Positions 52,505 through 61,639 are shown, counted from the first letter of the stretch. The stretch: DNA of 64,000 bases from JACKBC01 sp041391125 (GCA_041391125.1 JAWKON010000003.1:1-64000), one strand, 5' to 3'. Notes: generated from the letters alone by a model not told the origin. Numbers and translations are program-made.

Positions 52505-52590
52505 TCATGTGGTTGACAGAGGTAAGCGGCGGTTGAGTAGGCTGCGGCAGTTGGCAGCCGTATCGAAACCATAGCGGGTCAACCACACGA
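52505..52590. other. Nested hairpin before the adhesin gene
   Basis: Outer arms TCATGTGGTTGAC (52505-52517) and GTCAACCACACGA (52578-52590), one mismatch; inner GGCTGC/GCAGCC (52540-52545, 52554-52559). Lies between protease 2 and the adhesin. A part of the left arm also occurs near 49283. Confidence 0.5.
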
Positions 52591-52706
52591 GATTCCGTTG
52601 AACCAAAAAATTCCTTAAGAGACGACGATTCAATAATTGAGTTTCAGAGTGGGCAAATATGCGCCTTACTTTGAAAAAATCCCCGATGATGGGAAGGAAG
52701 GATAAT

Positions 52707-53799
52707 ATGATGAACCAAATCAAGCCACAATCAATACGACGATTCAGCGCCTTGGGTGTAGTCGTCTTTCTGGGGCTGCTGGCAATTTTCTGGAGTCCCG
52801 CAGCGCAGGCGGCGCCGCAAAGCGCCAACGCACTGTATGGCCCCGAAGACCCCATTGGGGAATCGACGCTGGGCGATTTTGTCTGGCACGACGTCGATCT
52901 GGATGGCGTCTTCGACGTGGGTGAGGTAGGCATCAACAATGTGTTGGTGCGTTTATATCTGGATGACGGTGACGGCATCTTTGAGCCGGGCGGTGATGAT
53001 CAGCTGCTCAATTCCATGCTGACCGGGGATAACCCCAACACCGTGGAAATTGAGCAGGGGTGGTACACCTTTGATGTGGACTTTGGCCCGACCATTTTGC
53101 ACTGGGTGGAGATTCCCGCCTCAATTTCGGGACCGGGCAGCCGCTGGAAAACTATGCGCTCACCACCGAGAACTCCATTGGGACGAATCCCATGTTGGTG
53201 GTGGAAGGCCAATTTGTGGCGGACCGCACAGATATTGATTTTGGTTTTGCGCGCACGGGCATTACGCTGCAAAAAACGGTCTATCTGGGCGACAATAGCG
53301 GCGCTGGCTGTCCGGGCGGCGAGCTGGCGATTGGCGCCAACAGCGCCGTGGTGACCTACTGTTTTCGGGTCACCAACACCGGCAGTTTTTATCTCAGCGA
53401 TGTCACCGTGGTTGATAACGACCTGGGGATTACGCAAGCGGATATGACGCTGTTGAGTGGAACCCTGCCGTTGGCCCCGGTGCAAGCCTCGTTTACTATT
53501 ACGTGACCACCATCCAGGGCGATTTGAACAACACCGCCACGGCCGCGGGCAATCCCACCGACGCCAATGGGGTGGATCTGCCCGATCTGGCCAACCCCAG
53601 CGCCACTGACACCGCCGCGTCGACCAGGTTGCCCCGCGATTACCCTGGCCAAGACGGTCTACATTGGGCACAACGCCGGCGCCGGTTGTCCGGGCGGTGA
53701 ATTGGCGACGGGCGGCGCAATACGCAAGTCACCTACTGTTTTAGCATCACCAACACGGGCGATACCTATCTGAGCACGATTCAGCTTACGGATAGCACG
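52707..53799 (+). pseudogene. DUF11/SdrD-like adhesin, N-terminal part, frameshifted
   Basis: N-terminus of the adhesin in the next entry. Start ATG-ATG follows GGAAGG; a signal peptide (ALGVVVFLGLLAIFWSPAAQ, then AAP) and an SdrD B-like domain (LGDFVWHDVDLDGVFDVGEV) are clear. At least four indels near 53140, 53480, 53630 and 53720 switch the frame; the pieces 53192-53506 and 53503-53700 still contain two DUF11-like repeats (KTVYLGDNSGAGCPGGELA, DMTLLSGTLPLAP). Joined, it would add about 360 residues. Confidence 0.65.
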
Positions 53800-56226
53800 T
53801 TGAGCATCAATCAGTCCAACATGACCGTGAAGAGCGGTTCCACGCCGTTGGCGCCCGGCGCTTCCATTGTCTATTATTATGAAACGGTCATTGGCAGCAC
53901 GTTGACCAACACGGCTGCCGTGTCGGCCAATCCGACCAACCAGGCCGGTGACGATCTGCCCGGTCTCAACAATCCGACCGCTACCGACACGGCGCGGGTC
54001 ATCAAAGCGGCGCCGGCCATTGTGCTGAGCAAAACCGTGTATGCCGGCCACGACGGCGGCGCCGGCTGTCCGGGGGGTGAACTGGCCACGGGCGCCAATC
54101 CGATCGATGTGACTTTCTGTTTTGAAGTGCAAAACACGGGTGATACTTATTTGGACAGCATTTCGGTGAGCGATGGCGCGCTGGGCCTCACCAAGGCCGA
54201 TATGACGCTGCTGAGTGGAACCACGCCGCTGGCCCCCAATGCCAAGCTGGTCTACTATTACGAGGCCAATATCAACCAGGATATGGTCAACGAGGCCGCC
54301 ACATCCGGTAATCCAACGGATCAAAACGGCGTCGATATTCCGGGCCTGACCAATCCATCGGATAAAGATACCGCCGAAGTGGATGTGTCCGGTCCCGGCA
54401 TTCAGTTGGACAAAGGCGTCTATCTGGGCCACGACAGCGGCGCCTCTTGTCCGGGCGATATTGCCGTGACCGGCGCCAATGGCGACAACATAACTTATTG
54501 CTTTGTGGTCACCAATGTGGGCGATACCTATCTGGGCTCAATTACAGTGGTGGACGCGCCGCTGGGCATCGATCAAACCGATATGACGCGGTTGAGCGGA
54601 ACCACACCTTTGGCGCCTGGCGCTAAGCTGGTTTACTACTATCAGACTACCATCACAGGCAACTTGCAGAATACGGCCACGACCAAAGGCCAGCCTACCG
54701 ATCAGAACGGCGTTGTGCTGCCCAATCTGCCCGAACCCTCGGACGATGACACCGCGCGCGTTTCGCAGGAATTGGGTTCGATCAGCGGTCATGTTTGGTA
54801 TGATCGCAATAAGAATGGCCAAGTGGATAATGGTGAAACGCCGCTGCCCAACGTGGTCATTCGGCTCAGCAATGGGCTGACCACCACCACCGATACCGAC
54901 GGCTTTTTCATCTTCGAAAATCTGCCCGACGGTGTGTATAGCGTGTCTGAAACCGATCTCACCGGCTATATTAGCGTTAGCGACGCCGACGGCGGTACGG
55001 ATAATGTGATCACCGGCATCCGCATTACCAATGGCAACCATGTGGTGGATCAAGATTTCTTTGATGCCCGCCTGCTGGCCAAGATTACGGGCCACGTCTT
55101 TGAGGACGAAAATCGCAACGGCGTGATCGACCCGGATGAAAGAGTTTATGCCGGCGTTACGGTCGAATTGAGCAATGGCATGACCACTACCACGGATGCA
55201 AACGGCTACTTTGAATTTCTGGATGTGGAGCCTGGCGACTATACGCTGAACGTAATTGGGCCAAACGGTGTATTAAATACTACCCCTATCAACGTGAGCA
55301 CCGGTCTGACCGAAGGTGAAACCGCCATTGTCGACTTCGGCTTTGCACCCATTATGAGCTTAGGCAATCGCGTGTGGAATGATGAAGGCGGTGGAGAATT
55401 TACGAATAACGGAGTATTCGATTCCGTTGAACAGGGCATAAGTGGGGTGGTGCTCAAACTGCTCAACGCGGATTTGACGCCGGTGGTGGATGCGGATGGC
55501 AACCCGCGCGTTACAACCACAGATTCTCTGGGCTATTATCTCTTTGATAATCTGCTGCCTGGTGAGTATGTTGTGCAGGTCGCGCCGGAAAACTTTCTAG
55601 AAGGGGGTGCGCTCTTTGGGCTTGTCAGCAGCGAGCCAACGGAAGCCAATCCCAATGCCGATACCGATAACAACGACAATGGCATTGATGACGCCAGTCC
55701 GCAGGTCAATGGGATTTACACGGGCGTCATTATATTGGCGGTTGAGACCGAAGTGCGGGGCGAACCCGATCAAGGCAGCGCCAAAGGTGGTTTTGCCGCC
55801 GATGTGAATTCAAACTTGACGGCCGATTTTGGTTTCATCAAGCCGATCATTGAAGAACCCAAACTGGTTGTGCTGGAAAGCTTTACGGCTGTTCTACAGG
55901 GCAACAGTATTGCCGTCAGTTGGGTAACTTCCGCCGAGATCGATACGCTGGGTTTCCACATCTATCGCGGTTTGGGGGAGACATTTGAAAATGCGGTTCA
56001 ACTGACTACCAGCACGATTACGGCCAAAGGTCCCCAAGGCGGCACATACGGCACTGTGATCCCCTACGATCCGGCTGTGGATCCGGCGGTGCAGGAGATG
56101 TATATTTGGTTGGTTGAGATCGAGGTGGAGGGCAAGGAGAACCAATATGGCCCCATCCGCGTCACCACCGAACCGACCACAAGCACGTCCACCTTCCACT
56201 TTATGTTGCCTGTTGTTATGCGGTAG
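53800..56226 (+). CDS. DUF11/SdrD-like repeat surface adhesin, main part
   Basis: 808 residues in frame. Repeats of about 125 residues with GHDSGAxCPGG, NTGDTYLxSIxVxD, DMTLLSGTTPLAP and YYY (DUF11-like) are followed by three SdrD/Cna B-like domains (ISGHVWYDRNKNGQVDNGET; ITGHVFEDENRNGVIDPDER; SLGNRVWNDEGG). The C-terminal approx. 110 residues (ISWVTSAEIDTLGFHIYRGL-like segment, WLVEIEVEGKENQYGP) match the end of the Asp-rich protein, and it closes FHFMLPVVMR. No LPXTG or PEP-CTERM tail. Likely exported and cell-attached. Confidence 0.85.
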   Translation: MSINQSNMTVKSGSTPLAPGASIVYYYETVIGSTLTNTAAVSANPTNQAGDDLPGLNNPTATDTARVIKAAPAIVLSKTVYAGHDGGAGCPGGELATGANPIDVTFCFEVQNTGDTYLDSISVSDGALGLTKADMTLLSGTTPLAPNAKLVYYYEANINQDMVNEAATSGNPTDQNGVDIPGLTNPSDKDTAEVDVSGPGIQLDKGVYLGHDSGASCPGDIAVTGANGDNITYCFVVTNVGDTYLGSITVVDAPLGIDQTDMTRLSGTTPLAPGAKLVYYYQTTITGNLQNTATTKGQPTDQNGVVLPNLPEPSDDDTARVSQELGSISGHVWYDRNKNGQVDNGETPLPNVVIRLSNGLTTTTDTDGFFIFENLPDGVYSVSETDLTGYISVSDADGGTDNVITGIRITNGNHVVDQDFFDARLLAKITGHVFEDENRNGVIDPDERVYAGVTVELSNGMTTTTDANGYFEFLDVEPGDYTLNVIGPNGVLNTTPINVSTGLTEGETAIVDFGFAPIMSLGNRVWNDEGGGEFTNNGVFDSVEQGISGVVLKLLNADLTPVVDADGNPRVTTTDSLGYYLFDNLLPGEYVVQVAPENFLEGGALFGLVSSEPTEANPNADTDNNDNGIDDASPQVNGIYTGVIILAVETEVRGEPDQGSAKGGFAADVNSNLTADFGFIKPIIEEPKLVVLESFTAVLQGNSIAVSWVTSAEIDTLGFHIYRGLGETFENAVQLTTSTITAKGPQGGTYGTVIPYDPAVDPAVQEMYIWLVEIEVEGKENQYGPIRVTTEPTTSTSTFHFMLPVVMR

Positions 56227-56252
56227 CCAACAAGGCAGGATTCACAGAGCAG

Positions 56253-56300
56253 ATAAAGAGTGCGATACGGGTAGATGCCCGTCTCGCACTCTTTATTTTG
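56253..56300 (+). terminator. Terminator after the adhesin gene
   Basis: ATAAAGAGTGCGATACGGG (56253-56271) with CCCGTCTCGCACTCTTTAT (56278-56296), one mismatch, then a T-rich end. Confidence 0.85.
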
Positions 56301-56503
56301 TAGTGCAGGTATTTCTCGCCAGAAGGCGAGACGCTCTCCCTGGCGAAAAGCCGTGTTCGCCGCGCCGTGCATTCTTACCTGTGTCCCCGCCAAGTGTAAT
56401 TGTAAGCAACGAGTAAGTATTTGGGGTTGTATTCTACGATCAGACAGCATATAATTTGAGTAATATTTCGGTTCTGTGAAAACTAACAAGCGGTCATATA
56501 ACC

Positions 56504-57004
56504 ATGATGAATATTCCATCCATCAACCATAGAACTCCACTTAACCACATGACAATGACAAGCACCTCTGCACTGAACTCATCCAGCTTGCCAACGCGAC
56601 TCCCGGGTCTGAATGCCAGAGTGGTTTGGCTGCGGCCCGTTGCTACAAAACCCCAATACCGACTCAATTACTTGGTTGAACGTTTTTCCCACGCCGGTAT
56701 GGATGTTTGGATTGTGAACGGCTCCGAATTACCATTGGAGCAAATGCTCTGTTTTGACCTGATTCTGCTCGAATCGTTTGGTGCGGCCAAAAAAGAGATG
56801 CAGCCCGTGCTGTACCGCATTCGCCTTGGCAGTCGAGCGCCGCTTGTGTTGTTGACAGATGAACGCGCGGTTGAGTGGAAAATTCAGGCTTTGCGCACCG
56901 GGGCGGATGCCATTCTTAGCATGACAACATCGGCGGATGTAATCCTTGCTCGCTGCCAAGCCTTGCTGCGACGCTGGGCGCCCGATCTGGAAATATTGGG
57001 GTGA
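56504..57004 (+). CDS. Stand-alone pseudo-receiver domain protein
   Basis: 166 residues. After about 35 low-complexity residues the rest is a receiver-like fold: ARVVWLRPVA, MDVWIVNGSE, DLILLESFG, RAPLVLLTDERAVEWKIQAL and TGADAILSMTTSADVILARC followed by QALLRRW. The acceptor Asp is Glu90, the switch Thr118 is kept, and the conserved Lys is Met140. There is no output domain. It may mimic a permanently phosphorylated receiver or bind a partner. No good ribosome binding site at the ATG. Confidence 0.75.
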   Translation: MMNIPSINHRTPLNHMTMTSTSALNSSSLPTRLPGLNARVVWLRPVATKPQYRLNYLVERFSHAGMDVWIVNGSELPLEQMLCFDLILLESFGAAKKEMQPVLYRIRLGSRAPLVLLTDERAVEWKIQALRTGADAILSMTTSADVILARCQALLRRWAPDLEILG

Positions 57005-57026
57005 AGCCTGATTCTTATAATTAACT

Positions 57027-57083
57027 CAAAACAAAAAGAAGGAAGCCCGTTTGTATATAACGGGCTTCCTTCTTTTTGTTTTG
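57027..57083 (+). terminator. Strong terminator after the pseudo-receiver gene
   Basis: Perfect 25-base stem (57027-57051 with 57059-57083) over a seven-base loop, core GAAGGAAGCCCG, T5 inside the right arm. Confidence 0.95.
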
Positions 57084-57142
57084 GAATCGTGTATCATAAA
57101 ACAGAGCTTTGTCAATAGTACTATGGTACTACCTTACAATCC

Positions 57143-57165
57143 CCCATTGGTACTATTCCAATGGG
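57143..57165. promoter_or_regulatory. Possible operator upstream of the HTH gene
   Basis: CCCATTGG-TACTATT-CCAATGGG, eight-base arms with a seven-base spacer, about 78 bases before the start codon, next to TAGTACTATGGTACTA. A likely binding site for a dimeric regulator, possibly the HTH protein itself. Confidence 0.4.
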
Positions 57166-57242
57166 AATTTCTAGATGATAAAATTCTATTTATATAGAAA
57201 TTACCCAGCGTTATACGCTAATAATTGTAAGGAATAAGAGAT

Positions 57243-57701
57243 ATGGCACTGTATGTACGTAAACTTCGCGAGCCTGAAAAAAAGCAGATTGAGCAATTAA
57301 TCTATGACGAAGAGAAGGATCTGCCCGCCAATCGTCTGCTGATTGTGCAGCTTTCTGCACAGGGCAAACGAGTTCCGGAAATCAGTGAAGAGGTAGATCT
57401 GCACCCGATAAATGTACGCAAGTGGATTCACCGCTTTAACGAAAGCGGCTTGGATGGATTGCGCAGCGGGAAGTCACCTGGGCGTCCGCCCCTCTTTACA
57501 GAACGACAGCGGCGCGATATCCTGCGCGTAGCCACTTCTAATCCACGTCATCTGGGGCAGCAGTTTTCCAGATGGTCCCTGCAGCGCCTCCGCCATTATT
57601 TGATTGAAGAGGGGATTGTTGAAGGGATTAGCGTGGAAACGGTACGCCAGATCATCCAATCGAATAATATCCTGTCCACCCCCAATCAGAAATGGTTTTG
57701 A
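57243..57701 (+). CDS. IS630-type helix-turn-helix protein without DDE domain
   Basis: 152 residues. Two HTH units as in the N-terminal half of IS630-family transposases: NRLLIVQLSAQGKRVPEISE with VRKWIHRFNESGLDGLRSGK, then SPGRPPLFTERQ and RWSLQRLRHYLIEEGIVEGI with SVETVRQIIQ. It stops where the DDE catalytic domain would begin; no such domain or terminal inverted repeats follow. With its own ribosome binding site (AAGGAA), upstream palindrome and terminator it looks like a domesticated DNA-binding protein rather than a broken insertion sequence. Confidence 0.8.
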   Translation: MALYVRKLREPEKKQIEQLIYDEEKDLPANRLLIVQLSAQGKRVPEISEEVDLHPINVRKWIHRFNESGLDGLRSGKSPGRPPLFTERQRRDILRVATSNPRHLGQQFSRWSLQRLRHYLIEEGIVEGISVETVRQIIQSNNILSTPNQKWF

Positions 57702-57725
57702 CGACAGATCGAGAGCTTGCATCCC

Positions 57726-57768
57726 AATCGGCAATCTTTGCAATTATAGCGAGGATTGCCGATTTTTT
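57726..57768 (+). terminator. Terminator after the HTH gene
   Basis: AATCGGCAATC (57726-57736) and GATTGCCGATT (57754-57764) followed by a T run. Confidence 0.9.
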
Positions 57769-57904
57769 AATCTCACATTTAATATTACCTAACATTCACC
57801 ATACCATGATATAGTACATGTATTACTCGCGCCTATGCTGAAGCCCGCTTCTGTACAGGCGGGTAAGATCAGCAAAGCAAGATGAGTATATATGCGGAGG
57901 AATT

Positions 57905-59107
57905 ATGAATTTACGAACTATGTCGGGCGAACGAACAGTAGGAATTTATATTGGAGCCTTGTTCAGCATACTGCTGGCCGCCCTTTTGTTGAGTGCATGT
58001 GCGATGCCCATGTTGGCGCCAGAAAACAGCAACGCCGCCCCCAACCCAGTACCGGCCGCGGATGCGCCGCCCGTTGAAGTGATCGACAGCAATAGCGAAA
58101 TGTTCAATGGAATTCCTACGGGTTATACCGAAGAGGGGTATGTGTATCGCGGCAACCCCAATGCGCCCATAACAATGTATGAGTATTCTGATTATCAATG
58201 CCCCTTTTGCCGCCGCTACTTTTCCCAGACCGAGTCAAGCATTAATGAAATGTATGTAAAGAGCGGGCAGCTCAAAGTTGTCTTCAAGGATTTTCCGCTT
58301 GAACAAATCCACCCCAATGCACGCGCGGCATCCGTAATTGCTCTTTGTGCAGCTGATCAAAGCCCCTCCGCATTCTGGCAGATGCATAACCTGCTTTTTG
58401 AAACGCAAGATCAGTGGGCTAGCCTGCCTGATCCTGCCGCTTTTTTTGATGGATTGGCCTTGCAGATTGATGCTGACAAAGCCGATTTTGATGCCTGCGT
58501 CAATACGGGTGATGTTGAATCGATGATCGACACCGCTTATGCGGATGCGCTAGCGCTCAATTTTCAGGGAACTCCTAGCTTCCATTTTGTCAATGCGGAG
58601 ACCGGAGATGCTTATGACCTGGTGGGCGCTCAGCCTTTTGAACGCTTTCAAGCCTGGCTGGACGCCATGATTGCGGGTGAAGCCCCGGACGATGCAACAG
58701 CGTCGGACAGTGGCGGTGGTGGCGACAACGAGATTCCCTATTGGGCCACTGCCGAAGGGTTGTCGCCAGATCCAGACCGCCCCGGTTATACAATGGCGGG
58801 CGACGAATATCGCGGGAGCTGGATGCCCCTGTGGTGGTTATTGAGTATTCGGACTTTCAATGTCCGTTTTGTGGCCGCCATGTATCGCAAACGCAGCCAA
58901 TATTGGATGAGGAATTTGTCGCCACCGGCAAGGTGCGTTGGGTCTTTAAGCACTTCCCGCTCAATATTCATCCACAGGCGCCGGCTGCTGGCGCCGCCGC
59001 TGAATGTGCCGCCGATCAGGATAAGTTTTGGGAAATGCATGAATTGCTCTTTGCCAATGTGCAATCGTGGTCCATTAGGCGATCCCAATCTGATTTTCGT
59101 AGATTAG
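57905..59107 (+). CDS. Tandem DsbA-like thioredoxin-fold lipoprotein (frameshifted)
   Basis: First 300 residues are in frame: lipobox LSAC (Cys32), a Pro/Ala linker, then a DsbA-like domain with active site CPFC (C99/C102 in YSDYQCPFCRRY), the helical insert, and the cis-Pro strand FQGTPSFHFV. After an acidic linker a second DsbA domain begins, but one base is lost or gained near 58815 and the remaining approx. 97 residues here are out of frame. GGAGGA lies upstream of the ATG. Likely an extracytoplasmic disulfide oxidoreductase for the cysteine-containing secreted proteins nearby. Confidence 0.85.
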   Translation: MNLRTMSGERTVGIYIGALFSILLAALLLSACAMPMLAPENSNAAPNPVPAADAPPVEVIDSNSEMFNGIPTGYTEEGYVYRGNPNAPITMYEYSDYQCPFCRRYFSQTESSINEMYVKSGQLKVVFKDFPLEQIHPNARAASVIALCAADQSPSAFWQMHNLLFETQDQWASLPDPAAFFDGLALQIDADKADFDACVNTGDVESMIDTAYADALALNFQGTPSFHFVNAETGDAYDLVGAQPFERFQAWLDAMIAGEAPDDATASDSGGGGDNEIPYWATAEGLSPDPDRPGYTMAGDEYRGSWMPLWWLLSIRTFNVRFVAAMYRKRSQYWMRNLSPPARCVGSLSTSRSIFIHRRRLLAPPLNVPPIRISFGKCMNCSLPMCNRGPLGDPNLIFVD

Positions 59108-59367
59108 CCAAGCAGTTAAATATAGATGTCTCCGCATTTGAAAATTGTCTGGCGGGCGATGACGCCATGGCAAGGCGTGCAGGAAGACTTTGCGGCTGGA
59201 CGCCCCTATGTGCAGGGCACACCACCTTATTGCATCGGTGGGCGAACAAGGCCGTAATATCCCTGGTGTTCTACCCGCTGAGTCCTTGTGTTACCAGCGT
59301 GTTGGAAGCCGTACACAACTATCAGTACACCGCAATGGTGTTGGCGATTCAGGCGCCGGTCTCGTGA
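58741..59367 (+). pseudogene. Second DsbA domain of the tandem lipoprotein
   Basis: Continuation of the preceding gene in another frame: APVVVIEYSDFQCPFCGRHV with active site CPFC, VRWVFKHFPLNIHPQAPAAG, and KFWEMHELLFANVQ. Two further shifts near 59080 and 59180 interrupt it; the true end seems to be EAVHNYQYTAMVLAIQAPVS at 59367. The complete protein would have two DsbA domains of about 180 residues each. Confidence 0.7.
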
Positions 59368-59416
59368 ATCCAACCTCATTTCTTCCCGTGCTCTACTGAA
59401 ATCAGCGAAATACGTG

Positions 59417-59478
59417 GCCTGCGAGGCCTGAGCCGGCCGAAGGGAACACCGACCTTCGGCCGGCTCAGATGATGCCTC
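59417..59478. repeat. CTGAGC-type palindromic repeat 7 (variant)
   Basis: GAGGCCTGAGCCGGCCGAAG and CTTCGGCCGGCTCAGATGAT: the core TTGTCG is replaced by CGGCCG, but the arrangement is the same. Confidence 0.65.
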
Positions 59479-59598
59479 AACACTTATGTTTAACGATTTA
59501 TTTGCAAGTCAGATCATCACCCTATCACTGCTCCCATTATATTGCCTCCTATCCCAACATAGTCTTTGAAATCGTACGGTGTGATGTGCCAAGGCTGA

Positions 59599-59883
59599 GT
59601 GCTTGCTAGGCCTGAATCTGTTAACTCAGCCTTACTCAAAGAACCCCATAGTGTGAGAGCGTTGATCCGGTATGTTCAGCTCTTTTCTCCAATCGCGGAG
59701 CGCGCGACAAAAGTTGCATTCTTCCTGGTTACGGTGCTTGTTGGATTGTTCATTGCTGCTACGACCACCTGGACGGTGCATCAGCACCTTCGTGGCGCCC
59801 GTCTGATCTGCTTTTGTGTGCGTTTGGCTACGCCACGCCAGATGACCGCATTGTGGTTGTGGGCATTGACGATGATGCCTTGA
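59599..59883 (+). pseudogene. N-terminal fragment of the CHASE2-cyclase gene
   Basis: Open frame that supplies the membrane helix (VAFFLVTVLVGLFIAATTTW) expected before a CHASE2 domain. It goes out of frame near 59800, where the next entry takes over at ...FGYATPDDRIVVVGID. One indel would join them. Confidence 0.6.
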
Positions 59884-61637
59884 GCGACGACAAGGGCTTT
59901 GGCAAACGCTTGACTGAGTGGGATCGCACAATTTATGCCAGGCTAATTCAACATCTGCAACATGCTGGCGCACGCGTAATTATTTTTGATATCCTCTTTG
60001 CTGGTCAGAACGACCAGGGTGATGCCAATCTGGCCACAGCCCTCGATGAATTTCCTGCCGTTATTCTCAATGTGATTGAATCCAGCCAGGAGTTTCAATA
60101 CCCCACGCCGCGCTTAGCGCACTCTGGCGCTCACCTTGGCCTGGCCAATGTACTCGTCGATTCGGATCATGTTGTGCGCCGGATTCCACTCCATGCTGCC
60201 GGCAATGGCGCCTCGTTTGAAACGCTGGCCGTGCAGGTCGCCCGCCTCTATTGGCGCTTGCCAGCCGCACTCCCCATGACCCTAGATGGGCAGCAGGTTA
60301 CTTTGCCCAATGGTTTGCGCATGGCTGTAGATATGAATGAGAATTTAGTGCTTCATTACGCACGCGCCAACCAATATATTCCATCTCAGTGCAGCATCAG
60401 TCGGGTATTGGGTAATGCCGCCAATGAATTTAAGACTGCTGCCGCCCAGCAAAATAGCATTGAGATGCCGACCGATCTGGAAACATGTCCGGAGACGATG
60501 TTTCGTGATAAGATAGTCTTTGTGGGCGCCACCGCGATTGCTACGGGTGATGTTCATGCGACGCCGGTGGGACAAATGTTTGGGGTGGAAATTCACGCCA
60601 ACGCCACGGCTACCTTGTTGCGCGGCGCCGCCCTACAGGAACAATCGCACTCGGCCCGGCGTTTTGTCATCATCAGCCTGGCGCTATTGTTAGGGCTGAT
60701 GGGCATGTTGCGCAAGCCCTTTACGCTGGTAGTGACTGTGGTGCTAGGCACGCTTTGCGCCTTGATTCTGGCCATTTTGGCCTATCCCATTGGCAATCTG
60801 CGGATGGACACGGCCGGCCCGCTGCTGACCTTTGGGATTGTGGGGCCAACTGTACTGGTTTTGCAAAACCTGGTGCAGCGCCGCGAACGCGGCGAGATTA
60901 TTACGCTGCTTTCTATGCAGATTTCGCAAAACGTGTCCAGACAGTTGCTGCAAGCTTATGATCGGAATGAGCTGGTGTTGGGTGGTGAATTGCGTCAGGT
61001 CAGCGTTGTCTTTATCGACATGCGCGATTATACTACCTTGGCCGAAACACTGGCGCCCGAGCGGGTCATGCACATTGTCAATACCTATTTGGGCATCATT
61101 GCCGAGCAGCTCATCAAGTATGACGGCACGCTGAGTCAGTATGTGGGCGACCAGGCTATGGCCATTTTCAACGCCCCGATGGAGCAGGCTGACCATGCCC
61201 AACGCGCCGTCACCGCCACCGCTGCCGCCCTAGAAGCCGTAGCCGCGTACAACCGCTCGCTTTGCGCCGAGTATGAAGCCAATGGGCGTATCGGCGCCCC
61301 CCCGCTGCTGGCCAATTTTGGCGCCGGCATCAACACGGGAGATGCCGTGGCCGGCAACATTGGCACCAGTGAACGTTATAACTATACTGTCATTGGAGAC
61401 ATTGTAAATGTAGCGGCGCGCCTCTGCAACGCCGCTCCGCCGGGCGCCATTTACCTGGGCCCGGCCACCCATAGCGCCCTATTGACCTGCACGGATTTCA
61501 TCGGTCGCACCCATGAAGTTGGCCCCATTAGCCTGAAAGGCAAGGCCGAACCCATGCCGGTCTATTCTATTCAATTAACGGATAATGAACCCATTGCATC
61601 CGCAAGTGGCACGAGTAAATCAGAGAGTTCATCGTAG
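59814..61637 (+). CDS. CHASE2-domain adenylate/guanylate cyclase
   Basis: 607 residues as read. Extracytoplasmic CHASE2 sensor (DDRIVVVGIDDDALSDDKGF; VIIFDILFAGQNDQGD; FRDKIVFVGATAIATGDVHA, then TPVGQMFGVEIHA), two to three membrane helices (about 290-350), then a class III cyclase domain with metal-binding Asp residues in VVFIDMRDYTTLAE and QYVGDQAMAIFNAP, and YTVIGDIVNVAARL. It would make cAMP (or cGMP) in response to an outside signal. The start shown is inside the true gene; see the preceding fragment. Confidence 0.9.
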   Translation: MCAFGYATPDDRIVVVGIDDDALSDDKGFGKRLTEWDRTIYARLIQHLQHAGARVIIFDILFAGQNDQGDANLATALDEFPAVILNVIESSQEFQYPTPRLAHSGAHLGLANVLVDSDHVVRRIPLHAAGNGASFETLAVQVARLYWRLPAALPMTLDGQQVTLPNGLRMAVDMNENLVLHYARANQYIPSQCSISRVLGNAANEFKTAAAQQNSIEMPTDLETCPETMFRDKIVFVGATAIATGDVHATPVGQMFGVEIHANATATLLRGAALQEQSHSARRFVIISLALLLGLMGMLRKPFTLVVTVVLGTLCALILAILAYPIGNLRMDTAGPLLTFGIVGPTVLVLQNLVQRRERGEIITLLSMQISQNVSRQLLQAYDRNELVLGGELRQVSVVFIDMRDYTTLAETLAPERVMHIVNTYLGIIAEQLIKYDGTLSQYVGDQAMAIFNAPMEQADHAQRAVTATAAALEAVAAYNRSLCAEYEANGRIGAPPLLANFGAGINTGDAVAGNIGTSERYNYTVIGDIVNVAARLCNAAPPGAIYLGPATHSALLTCTDFIGRTHEVGPISLKGKAEPMPVYSIQLTDNEPIASASGTSKSESSS

Positions 61638-61639
61638 AT

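Noticed and set aside
57243..57701. Complete IS630 insertion sequence
   Set aside because: No DDE catalytic domain, no terminal inverted repeats and no TA target duplication could be found around it.
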